From positions 66,611,491 to 66,675,490 of the forward strand of contig CM040124.1 of the NCBI GenBank assembly GCA_022559845.1: a stretch of DNA of 64,000 nt, in the 5' to 3' direction. This document shows positions 55,253 through 64,000 of the stretch, one piece after another; position 1 is the stretch's first letter, and every line of letters starts with the position of its first letter. A program made the translations under genes and the position numbers. This stretch comes from Amorphophallus konjac. Lineage: Eukaryota > Streptophyta > Magnoliopsida > Alismatales > Araceae. Under the pieces are notes generated by a model that saw only the letters and a list, made by a program, of their open reading frames with translations, searched no databases and had not been told where the DNA came from.

Positions 55253-56756
55253 CTATAAGAACTCCCCTTAGGCTAGTTCATTCAAATGCACCAAGGTGGG
55301 TTTTGGAAGCTCAGGAGAGAAGGAGAGGAGAATCTAGAGATCTTCAGGATGGAAGGAGAGTCTTCCCGCGTTATGAAGAGGAGCAAGCCTAGCAGCGAGA
55401 TTAGGCGACTTTCCGACCTCGAGGGTCATCTGAGTGGGACGATCATGTCGCATATGGTAAGCTGACTCTTTTCAAATTTCTCCACGTGAACCTTCTTCTT
55501 ACTTCCTTCATTTCTTCTTCTTTCCTCTTCCAGCCATATCCACTCTTCCCAGGCCCGAGGAAGTTTTCCAAGCTGCCATGGCTTTCAAGGCTGACTTCCA
55601 ATATCTCCATTGGCATGAGGGCCATACTCTCGAAGTGGCATCTGCAGGGGCTCCTTATTCACGCCAAACATTACGAGAAGATTCGTATGGACTGGGCGGC
55701 TATGGGCGCGCTAGTGGAGATCTGGCATCCCCAGACCCACACTTTTATTTTCCCGACCTTCGAGGTGACCATCCTCCTCTAGGAGGTGGAACTTCTGCTC
55801 GGATTGAAGAAATTCAAGAGTGACGGGAAGGTGAAGGCTATGCGGATGCTGACACGGGGGACTTCTGAAAGCGTCCTTGGAAGCTTCATGCCGCCCGACG
55901 CAGCCAGAAAGGTCCGTACTCAAAAGGGGATCGATCTCCAAAAGCTTGCGGAGTGGGTCATGGACGCCCTGAGAGGGTCACCAGACGATGACTATTTGGA
56001 GGGAATCATGAAGGGGTTCACCATCTGTCTGGCGGGTGCTCTCTTGTTCCCTTATACCGACAACATAGTGGAGGAAGACCAACTGAGTGCTATCTGCGGG
56101 ATCTGGCGTGGAAAAAGGGTGGGACCCGCCGTCCTTGCCTATCTTTACAGCGGTCTTACTGCCTCGAGCATGGGTAAGCCTCCATTTGGTTGTGCACTTG
56201 TCTTAATTGCTGGCTGGATTTGCATTTCAAATTCGACCACCGCGAGGGAATGCCAACCGCTTCGAAGCTCTTCCAACAAAGCCCGCTTCACCACATAGCC
56301 GACGTGTTAGGCTTCGGTGGTACTGTAGTGAACCGCGTTCCGTGGCTGAAGAAACGTGAAGACTGGCGGTCTCACTTCCGCACCGTGACACAAGGCTTCT
56401 TTACTTGCGCACCGGCATGTTTGCTTTCGCTAGATCTCCTCATGAGGTCTTCCCCCGAAGTTGATCTTCAACTGATCGGCGCGACTGAGTTCGTCCTTTA
56501 TAATGCGCATCGGTGCTGCCTCCAGATTGGCATCCCACGCCATTCGTTCCCGCCACCGACTGGCTTCGTTCCTTTGAAGAAAAGGGAGTTGGGCACTGAA
56601 GCGGACGCGAAGGAAGCGAAGGCCATTAAAGCTCCCTGGAAGACAAGTGTTGCGGGAAAGGCCTTAGCGCACGTGGTGGAAGCATGCGAGCCGTGGAGGG
56701 CTTATGTAACCGAACCGGGGAAGTTAAGGCCTAAGGTGCCTAAACCCCTGATATAG
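55253..56756 (+). pseudogene. Gene D: DUF7745-like TE protein
   Basis: The TATA box CTATAAG (55,253) is ~95 bp before the ATG at 55,349. Exon 1 is 55,349-55,456 (36 codons, MEGESSRVMKRSKPSSEIRR then LSDLEGH). The intron is 55,457-55,533. Exon 2 starts 55,534. Exon 2 contains ALVEIWHPQTHTFIFPTFEV and, further on, FTICLAGALLFPYTDN and VGPAVLAYLYSGL, matching the layout of the plant DUF7745 family (fixed N-terminal WxP..FxF motif, then a helical core). An in-frame TAG lies at 55,780-55,782 and a frameshift near 56,190; after it the frame runs to 56,756 (WRSHFRTVTQGFFTC, FVLYNAHRCCLQIGIPR). DUF7745 proteins occur in TE-rich plant loci and their function is unknown. Exon 1 resembles that of gene C. 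Confidence 0.65.
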
Positions 56757-56823
56757 TTCACTCTGCTTTTCTGATGGAATAAAATCTGGCATTTGCATGT
56801 TCCGGACCCTTATCCACTTAATT

Positions 56824-56825
<2 letters not shown>

Positions 56826-56863
<38 letters not shown>
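56826..56863. repeat. (TA)n microsatellite
   Basis: About 19 TA units in the spacer between gene D and gene A. Confidence 0.97.
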
Positions 56864-56866
<3 letters not shown>

Positions 56867-56969
56867 GGTTTTTCTTTTTCTTTATGTTTTTTATTTTGTT
56901 TGGGTTAAGTACGTACTCTAACCCCCCCTTTTTTTATTTATATATATATTTTTTTGAAATTCTTATTGT

Positions 56970-57190
56970 GGGGGCGTCCAGAGGCCTGGACGCCCCTATT
57001 TGATTTTTTAATTTTTTTATTTGTTTTATTTTTGGGGGCGTCCAGAGACGTGGACGCCCCTAATTTTTATTTTTTTTTATTTTTTTGATTTTTTGTTATG
57101 GGGGCGTCCAGGCGCCTGGACGCCCCTAATTTTTTTGAATTTTTTTTAAAAATAAAAAAAGGTGGGGGCGTCCAGGCGCCTGGACGCCCC
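56970..57190. repeat. Spaced palindrome array 2 upstream of gene A
   Basis: Four inverted repeats (GGGGGCGTCCAGG..CCTGGACGCCCC and variants) at 56,970, 57,034, 57,100 and 57,163, regularly ~65 bp apart with T-rich spacers. The last one ends 15 bp before the TATA box of gene A. Confidence 0.93.
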
Positions 57191-57204
57191 AATTAAAGAT
57201 TAAT

Positions 57205-57213
57205 CTATATATA
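57205..57213 (+). promoter_or_regulatory. TATA box of gene A
   Basis: CTATATATAG lies ~80 bp before the ATG at 57,291, followed by a short G/C-rich then pyrimidine-rich leader. Confidence 0.7.
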
Positions 57214-57290
57214 GGGGGGGCTCCCCCCCTACTCACTTACTGTTCATTCAAACGATCCGGTCAAACCAGACAAACCCATTCTTCGTCCCC

Positions 57291-60200
57291 ATGGAGCGAG
57301 GAGGATCGAGCCAGGGTCCAGAGAAGCGGAAACGACTGGCTCGTCGTGCGAGGAGGTTGAGGGATGATGCCGAGGAGGCTGCAGCAGAGGAGATTGCTGC
57401 GGAGGAGGAGATGGAGGTGCCTCTCCTGGCCGCGGAGGCCGCTGCGGATGCTGGTGACGCGGGAGAGGACGATCACGACCCGGTAAGTACTTCGGAATTC
57501 TAACTCTGTGTTCAATAGGCTAAAACGGGCGTGCGAGAGGCTGTGAGGGAAGGCCGGGTAGTGAGAGAAGGAGGCGTCCAGGGGCCTGGACGCCTCCACT
57601 TTTCTTTTCTTTTTATTTATTTATTTATTTACGAAAAGTAATATAAATATAATAAAAATAAGGAGGCGTCCTGGCTCTAGGACGCCGCCATTATAATATA
57701 TATATTATTAATATATTTTTTTGTTTTGGTTTTGTTTTTCTTTTTCTAAAAATAAAACAAAAGAAGAGGAGGCGTCCAGGGGCCTGGACGCCTCCACAAG
57801 AAAATATAAATATTTTAAAAATGTAAAAATAAAATAAAAGAATAAGTAGTATATATACAGTGTTATTACTGTTCATGATGCTGATGTGTTCTTTGTTGGT
57901 TTTGTGGTTTGCAGGGCGTGATGAAGGTCCGGATTAGCTGGTCCCTGGTGGTGGCAGCATACCGTGGGCTGCCGGATTTCCAGAGGGCGCGTGTAGACGC
58001 CATGGGCTTTGGAGCTTTCCTTAGGATCGAGCCCTTCCGGCTCGACCTTCCTCTTATCCAGGCACTGAGGGAGCGGTGGCACGCACCGAGCCGAGCGTTT
58101 CTGATGCCCTGGGGGCACATGGTGCCGTCACTGGAGGACGTGGCTCGGATCACCGGGCTACGGGTGGGCGGAGAGGCGGTGAGCGGGGTCACCTACCCCG
58201 ACTACCGAGAGAGCGCCCTGGACCTGCTGTGGTTGGAGACGAGTGTGACTGATAGAGACAGCAGGGTAGTGGGTCGAGTGGAGATCATGGAGGCGCTCGG
58301 ATTCGTCGACCCGCGCCAGCGGGTTAGCGAGACTGGAGCGGAGTTCTTGGCTCGACTAGAGGGGGACGCTCGCGCTGCTTTTACCCAGGATCCGAGTGAG
58401 CGGGAGCTGGTGGATCTAGACCTTCGGAGGTTTCTTTTCTTCTTCCTGGGCCGCCTTCTGCTGGGGACGAAGGGGGATGGCATCCACTGCCGTTTCCTCG
58501 GGATCTTGGCGGATCTGGACAGAGTGGGACACTATGCGTGGGGAGCGGCTCTGCTTGCCCATTTGATTGCTGATCTCTCCCAGACTTCGGAGAAGGAGAC
58601 GACAGTCAGTGGCTTCGCACCTTTCCTCCAGGTAAACATTTTATTTATGCATTACTACAGTTAAATATGCAATTATTGTACTAATGATGTATGATGATGC
58701 AGGTGTGGAGCTATTATTACTTTCCGATGGGGAGGGCTAGGCATGGGAACAGGAGGGCCGTGCCTCTGGCGCGGCAGTGGAGGCCGGTCGTGGTTGCAGC
58801 ACCCCACGGCTACCAGCTGGCGTCACTTCGTCGGGAGCTGAGCGAGTATCCCGAGGCCATGGTATGATGCGTATGATTTTTTTGTGTTTATGCATGTGAC
58901 TGAATGGTAACTAACATGATGTATGTATGGTGATGCAGGTGGTGTGGAGGCCCTACCTGGGCATGGGCGATGCTGGCCAGCCCTGGGTTGTAGCGGGTCT
59001 TCCTCGTTTCAGGCGGGACGTGTGGGTCCATTGCCTGAACGAGATTGAGCCGCTGCGGCTTAGACTGGTCATGAGGACGTTGGGGCTGGCCCAGGAGTGG
59101 GTTGACGTAGATGCGCCGGCCCGCATTGGGCGGAAGACCAAGGGGAAGGCGAAGATCGTGGACTGGCGTACGCGCTTCCCAGCACAGTACCAGGACTGGC
59201 AGCAGGGCGGGGTCCCAGTGGTGTCCCACGTACAGGACAGCACAGACTACATGAGACGGTACCGAGCTACGTACGGGGACCGCCTCTCCTTGGGTGGTAT
59301 GGCAGGGGTAAGTGAAATGAAACTGCTCCACCTTTCTATATGTATATGCATGGGATACTAACTTATGTGTAATGCAGGATGCTCGTGATACCATGATCGC
59401 CGACCTGCGGGCCCAGTTGGCGGACGCCAGGCGACAGTTGGTGGCCATCCGACAGGAGTTGGAGATCCTGGTGAGTCTATGCGATGCATTTTTTTGTGAC
59501 CTGGATTTTTGATGCTTAGCCTTTGACTGACGTTTGCCCCGTGTTTCAGCGGGCCCACCAGACAGCGGCAGCCGGGATGGCTGGTGGAGCGGGTTCCAGT
59601 TCGCGGGGCCCTCCTCCGGAGGTTTCTGCCCTCCAGGAGCAGCTGGCGTATGCGGTGGCTCGGGCTGAGGAGGCCGAGCGTGACCGCGAGGCTCGAGTGA
59701 GTGTTTGCTTGGCCGCGACCCTTTTCTAGCTGCTTTCCTTCTATCACTGTTCTCTTACGGTGCATGCGTGCTTTGACAGGTGGCCGAGATTCGGGAGGCC
59801 CTGGCGCGTGCTGTCCGTGCTGAGCAGGAGCGTGATGCCTGGGTGGCAGAGCGTGACGCCTGGATTGCGGAGCTGGAGGAGGAGCGTCGACGGGAGGCTG
59901 AGGAGCTCCCTCGCGACGTGCTGGATCTGCGGATCGCCCTCGAGCTGTCGAGGAGGGAGGCGGTGAGAGAGAGAGAGGAGAGGGAGAGGGATAGGGAGAC
60001 CATGGAGAGAGAGAGGGAGTGGGATAGGGAGACCCTAGAGAGAGAGAGGGAGAGGGATAGGGAGACCATGGAGAAAGAAAGGGAGTACAGGATGGCAGAG
60101 CGATATCGAGATTGGGACGAGAGGAGAGCTCTGGTGGCCCAGGTGTCGGAGCTCCGGCTGAGTCTTGGCACGGCGGAGGGGAGACTCCGGGAGAGTGAGG

Positions 60201-60439
60201 AGCGGTATCGGAGGGCGAAGGAGCGCGGGGAGCGACTTCGTCAGTCCGGTTCCTTTTCTGTGGGCAGCTTTCTAGTTTCTTCGGCCGAGCAGCGTCGCCG
60301 TACCTTGGAGGCTGGCATGGTGCCACCTGGAGAGGCGAGCACGGCTTCTCAGGGTTCACAGAGGTCGCGGAGGCCCCCTAGGGATCCCCGTCAGAGGAGG
60401 GAGGAAGGAGATGACCAGGAGGGTGACGGTGAGAGTTAG
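57291..60439 (+). CDS. Gene A: intact plant mobile domain protein, 778 aa, seven exons
   Basis: Exons inferred from GT/AG sites are 57,291-57,482, 57,915-58,631, 58,703-58,861, 58,939-59,307, 59,378-59,470, 59,550-59,696 and 59,780-60,439. Every exon length is a multiple of three and no stop interrupts the joined frame. Residues 1-64 are basic/acidic. About 65-480 form a plant mobile domain of the PP7-long-form-like type (MGFGAFLRIEPFRLDLPLIQ; AFLMPWGHMVPSLEDVARIT; WGAALLAHLIADL; RTLGLAQEW). The rest is coiled coil with a Arg/Glu-rich repeat (ERERDRETMERERE, about 640-690) and a low-complexity tail. Cellular PMD proteins such as Arabidopsis MAIN and MAIL1 act in nuclear gene expression and TE silencing; the TE-borne relatives have no known activity. 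Intron 1 holds three of the palindromes. This is the only undamaged PMD gene in the window, so it may be expressed. Confidence 0.75.
57570..57795. repeat. Spaced palindromes inside intron 1 of gene A
   Basis: Three inverted repeats at 57,570, 57,662 and 57,768 (GGAGGCGTCCAGG..CCTGGACGCCTCC; the middle one is GGCGTCCTGG..CTAGGACGCC), ~100 bp apart in AT-rich DNA. They are the same family as the arrays at 53,292 and 56,970. Confidence 0.92.
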
Positions 60440-60652
60440 AGAGTTGCTTGTACGTCACCCTTCTCACTGTATGATGTACTTTCGGCTATTATATGAAATG
60501 GAAATGGCTTTTTTGTGTTGTGTGTACTTTTCTCTCTCCCACACTTTCTTCTTTGCACTGAGTTGTCCTTTGAGGCATGCTTCGCGAGACCTTGCCCTGA
60601 ACAGCGGGGAACTACGCTTTGCACGGGGGATTTTGTTTCCTTTTCCCCCTTT

Positions 60653-60680
60653 TGGGCGCGTCCAGGCGCGAGGACGCGTC
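60653..60680. repeat. Variant palindrome upstream of gene B
   Basis: GGGCGCGTCCAGG and its partner GAGGACGCGTC form an inverted repeat ~130 bp before the gene B start. The core is shifted from GGCGTCC to GCGTCC with ACGCGT ends. A sister copy is at 61,073-61,100. Confidence 0.75.
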
Positions 60681-60805
60681 TTAATCCTTGATTTCAAATT
60701 TAAAGCGACGGGTGGTCCTTCTTCTCCCGTGCCTTACCCGCAAACGAGCCCGCCTTCTGCCGAAACTCGCTTGCCCCCTTTCTCGTCTTCCTCCTCTTTT
60801 GATCG

Positions 60806-62090
60806 ATGGAGTTCGGTGGGCCCGACCATGGTGAAGGTGGAGAGGGACGAGGAACTCCTCGCCCAAGGAGGGACGCGCCCGAGCACGGAACGGCGTCCAT
60901 GGAGGAGGAAGGGCCGCTTCGGGCCCCCGAGGGACCCGAGGGGCCCGATGGCGTGGGAGGAGGTGAACACGGTCCGGTAGGTCCTCCGATCTCTTCCTCT
61001 TTTAATTCATTTTGGGTTTTGAAGCGAGCCGCGCGAGGAGGAAAGGGTTCGGCGAGTGTTGCACTCAAATGATGGACGCGTCCTAGACAGGGGACGCGTT
61101 CCTTTTGACTGATGTGGGACCCCTTTCTTGGTGCAGGACATGGCAAGGACCCTGGGTCTGGCCGATGAGTGGGCGAGTGCGGACGAGCCGAGCCGCGTCA
61201 GGAGGGAGAGTCGCGGCAAGGCGAGGCTCGAGGACTGGCCCGTACGTCTCCCTGGACAGCAAGGGGGTGTACTGGTGCAGGACAGTGCCGACTTCCTGCG
61301 GCGGCAGAGAGAGAGTTACGCGGGGCTTCCCCAAGCTGGGGACACGCGTGGCATCGGCGGCTCGCGCGCCCAACTGTCAGAGACTAGGCGGCAGCTGGCC
61401 GTCGCTCAACATGAGTTGTCGCTCCTGGTAAGTTACGTGCCGCACTTTTAACTTCAGATTTTGGAGTTTCACTGACGGCCGTTGTTTATTTTGTTCCAGC
61501 GTGCCCAGCAGACAGCGACGGTGGGAGTGGCTGGCGGATCTTCCAGTTCCTCGGCCCCTTTTCTCGAGATTGCCTCCCTCCGGGAGCAACTTGCCGGTGC
61601 GGTGGCCCGCGCGACCCGGGCGGAAGAGGAGCGTGACGCCTGGGTGGCGACTGTAGCGGAGCTGCGGCATCGTGGTGAGGAGAGACCTTCTCCAGACATC
61701 CTGGAGTTAAGGGTTCTTCTGCAGATGATGAGGAGAGAGGCAGAGAGAGAGAAAGCCGAGAGAAGGTCCGAGCGACAGCGGGATCTGACCGAGAGGAGGG
61801 CCTTGGAGGCCCAAGTGAGGGAGCTCCAGCTGGGCCTTCAGGCCGTCGTGCAGAGGCTAGGAGGGATGGAGACGCGCTACGAGAGAGCGCGAGAGTTCGG
61901 GGAGCGACTCCGCCAGTCCGGTAGCTTTGCCGCCAGTGGCTTCTTCGCCACGCCAGGGGAGGAGCAGCGAGTCACTGCTGCGGAGCAGGCGCCCAGAGGC
62001 GAGGCAGGTGCTACTGCACGGGGATCCCGGAGGCTTCTGAGGGACCCTCACCTCGGGGGAGAGGAGGAGAGTGCCCAGAGAGATGAGTGA
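60806..62090 (+). CDS. Gene B: PMD-less derivative of gene A, 350 aa
   Basis: Exons inferred are 60,806-60,976, 61,137-61,427 and 61,500-62,090, all phase 0 with no stop. Exon 1 (57 codons, MEFGGPDHGEGGEGRGTPRP start) is Gly/Glu/Pro-rich. Exon 2 begins ARTLGLADEW, which aligns with RTLGLAQEW inside gene A exon 4, and runs on through the gene A exon 5 equivalent without the intron between them. Exon 3 likewise fuses the gene A exon 6 and 7 equivalents (SLREQLAGAVARATRAEEER; ERLRQSGSFAASGFF). The N-terminal mobile domain is missing, leaving a mainly coiled-coil protein. Intron 1 (60,977-61,136) contains a variant palindrome at 61,073. No clear TATA box was found. Whether the short ORF is used is unknown. 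Confidence 0.6.
61073..61100. repeat. Variant palindrome in intron 1 of gene B
   Basis: GGACGCGTCCTAGACAGGGG is followed by ACGCGTTCC; the arms GGACGCGTCC and GGACGCGTTCC flank a short loop. It sits in the same relative place as the intron 1 palindromes of gene A. Confidence 0.7.
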
Positions 62091-62570
62091 TGGTGAGGAT
62101 TGGCGGGCTAGTGGACCCGCCACCTCTCTATGTTTATGATGTTTTGACAGCTTATGTAGAATTATGAATGGAGTGATTTGATTTTCTGCTGCTTGTTTGT
62201 TCTCTTGTGCGTTCCTTCTTCCCTACACTTCTTCTCCTTTGCACTGTTCCCATGTGATGGGTCTGTCGAGACTCCGCCCCAAGCAGAGAATCGCGTCTTG
62301 TTGTGACCATTTTCACGGGAATCTGCCGTCGAAGTCAATACTGACGGCCCTAGTTCCTTTTCCCGGATGTTGTGCCAAATTTTGCGGGCGTCCTCCAAAA
62401 CATGATAGGGTATCCCTAGACAACATAGGGGCTATTCGTCCTATTCTTCGTCCAGTCAATCACCCTGTGCGAGCGGTGAAGCGACACATGGGGCCGCTTG
62501 GCCGGTGTCTCATTGCGAGGGCTATCATGACAGGTGATGGAGGCAATCTTGGCCCGCACTCCTTCCATTT
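62091..62570. other. Spacer between genes B and C
   Basis: T-rich 3' flank of gene B, then unassigned sequence with GGGCGTCCTCC, half of a palindrome, at about 62,387. No gene was supported. Confidence 0.4.
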
Positions 62571-62571
62571 C

Positions 62572-64000
62572 TATAAATTCTTGTCCCTTTTATCTTCCCA
62601 GGTATATCGAGAGCTAACTCGAGGAGCACAAGTTCTCACGGGAGAGGAGGAGTTCAAAATTCCGAGAGTTGGATGGAGGGCGAATCTTCCCATTCCTCGA
62701 AGAGAAGCAGGTCCAGTGGTAGTAGTTCCAGGAGGCTTTCAGACCTTGAAGGGCACTTCAGCGAAAGGGCCCAATCACAACTCGTAAGCCAAGTTTTCTT
62801 GCCCTTTTCTCATTCTTTCTTCCTTTCTTCTGACCAAACCTCACCCCCATTCCTTGTATGTGTAGGTTGTGATGAAATCACAAATCTTATGGGAGTTGGT
62901 AGTAGCAGCGTACAGGGGCCTCCCAGATTTTCAGAAGGCGAGGCTAGACGTGATGGGATTTGGTACCTTCCTTCGGATCGAGCCGATCCAGCTTGACCTA
63001 GTCCTGATCCAAGCCTTGTGTGAGAGATGGGACCCAGTGAGCCGGGCATTCCTGATGCCCTGGGGGCACATGGTGCCCAGCTTGGAAGATGTGGTCCGAA
63101 TTACGAGTCTCAAGGTGGATGGCGAGGCAGTGACCGGAGTCACTTACGCGGACTACCGAGAAGGTGCCCAGAAGTTACTGGGTTTGGACCTAGATGGTCG
63201 AAAAACAGGTCGGTAGCTAGGGCGTCCCTCATGGATGCATTAGGGCTCACCGACACTCGTCGGCGGGATGACGAATCCTCAGAAGAGTTCATGGAAAGGA
63301 TAGAAATAGGATGCCGTGCCGTGTACTGCACAGATTTCGGCAACTGGGAAAGATGTAACATAGATTTGAGGAGATTTCTCCTCTTCCTTTTGGGGAGATT
63401 GGTACTGAGCTCGAAAGGGGACGGTATCCAATGTTGCTTCCTGGAGCTGCTGTCAGACCTTGAAAGAGTAGGGTACTATGCCTGGGGAGCTGCCATGCTG
63501 GCACACTTGTTTGCAGGCCTATTCCAAGAAACGGATCGTGAGATGACTGTGAGTGGTTTCACACCATTCATCCAGGTATTTTTGGTTTTGCTTGTTTTGT
63601 ATTTTTTTGTTGTTTTCGCAAGGTGCTGATGACCTGCGCCGAGCAGCTATGGAGCTATTATTACCTCCCCATGGGGAGAGCTCGACATTGGCGACCCGTG
63701 ATGGTGCCGCTAGCCAGGCGGTGGGAACCCATCATGAGTGCGGCACCCCTAACCTACCAACTGATGGTGCTAAGGCGGGAGCTACAGGAGTTCCCTGCAG
63801 CGATGGTAAACTGGAGACCCTACTCAGACATGGTCGATGCCAACCAGCCGTGGGTTCTAGCAAGTCGTGCCCGGTTCGGACGGGAACTATGGATGCACTG
63901 CCTGAATGAAATCGAGCCGCTTCGGCTACGATTAGTTATGAGGACTTTAGGACTGGCTCAAGAATGGGTGGATTCAGCTGCGCCACCTCGTGTCGGGAGA
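62572..64000 (+). pseudogene. Gene C: plant mobile domain protein, frameshifted, runs off the window
   Basis: The TATA box TATAAAT (62,572) is ~100 bp before the ATG at 62,673. Exon 1 is 62,673-62,783 (37 codons, MEGESSHSSKRSRSSGSSSR then RLSDLEGH). Exon 2 is 62,866-63,575, with a one-base-type frameshift at an A-run near 63,206-63,212. Exon 3 starts about 63,647 and is open to the window end. Exon 2 carries the same mobile domain as gene A (MGFGTFLRIEPIQLDLVLIQ; AFLMPWGHMVPSLEDVVRIT; WGAAMLAHLFAGL). Exon 3 starts WSYYYLPMGRARH and runs straight through FPAAMVNWRPYSDM, where gene A has its intron 3. Exon 1 matches gene D rather than gene A. Damage is limited to the one frameshift in the visible part. 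Confidence 0.7.

Noticed and set aside
56826..56863. TA repeat as a promoter TATA box for gene A
   Set aside because: It is a microsatellite more than 400 bp upstream; a proper TATA box lies at 57,205.
53292..57795. Palindromes as bacterial-type transcription terminators
   Set aside because: The setting is plant nuclear DNA, and the palindromes sit upstream of TATA boxes and in an intron rather than at gene ends.
59358..60359. 333-codon minus-strand ORF
   Set aside because: It is antisense to gene A exons 5-7 and consists of the complement of coiled-coil repeats; the plus-strand exons have homologs.

Overview
The window is nuclear DNA of a flowering plant from a compartment made almost entirely of transposable elements. 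The evidence is plant-type Ty3/gypsy (Tat lineage) and Ty1/copia (Sirevirus-like) retroelements, plant mobile domain (PMD) genes, spliceosomal introns and plant-style TATA promoters. I saw no bacterial genes, rRNA, tRNA or CRISPR, and no complete host housekeeping gene. A run of 100 N at 48,894-48,993 joins two contigs, so the two sides need not be truly adjacent. The species cannot be named from this sequence.

Left contig (1-48,893). Three partial copies of one Tat-lineage family are present. In each, a multi-exon PMD gene lies antisense to the retroelement, between pol and the 3' LTR. Element 1 is in + orientation: PMD gene on the minus strand at 1-4,029, 3' LTR at 4,806-~8,170. Element 2 is in - orientation: 3' LTR ~8,632-11,996, PMD gene on the plus strand at 15,664-32,233, pol not seen. 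Element 3 is in - orientation: 3' LTR ~32,503-36,309, PMD gene on the plus strand at 37,198-42,388, pol on the minus strand at 45,218-48,893. The LTR ends of elements 1 and 2 face each other across a ~460-bp gap holding a copia shard. A complete, young Sirevirus-like copia element (17,247-27,973) has split the first PMD exon of element 2. All three PMD genes carry lesions.

Each Tat element has short GC-rich motif arrays at several separate places: in the LTR upstream of its TATA box, further inside the LTR, and upstream of the antisense PMD promoter. Within one element the arrays share a motif; between elements the motif differs (element 1 GGCGC..CGTTTTAA, element 2 GTGCCGCTGAAGG and GTGCCGGGGAAG, element 3 CTCGGCGCGCC). 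Sense and antisense leaders also share a block of the type GGTGCTGCCGAAATTTTGTC. These are the most interesting signals in the left half.

Right contig (48,994-64,000). After low-complexity DNA come a purple-acid-phosphatase exon fragment, a ~675-bp tandem duplication and an ~88-bp tandem array. Four TE-type genes follow on the plus strand: gene D (DUF7745-like, broken), gene A (PMD, seven exons, apparently intact, 778 aa), gene B (a PMD-less derivative, 350 aa) and gene C (PMD, frameshifted, running off the window). Spaced palindromes (GGCGTCCAGG..CCTGGACGCC) sit just upstream of TATA boxes and inside intron 1 of gene A. Homologous genes A, B and C differ in which introns they have, and genes C and D share a first exon although the rest of the proteins belong to different families.
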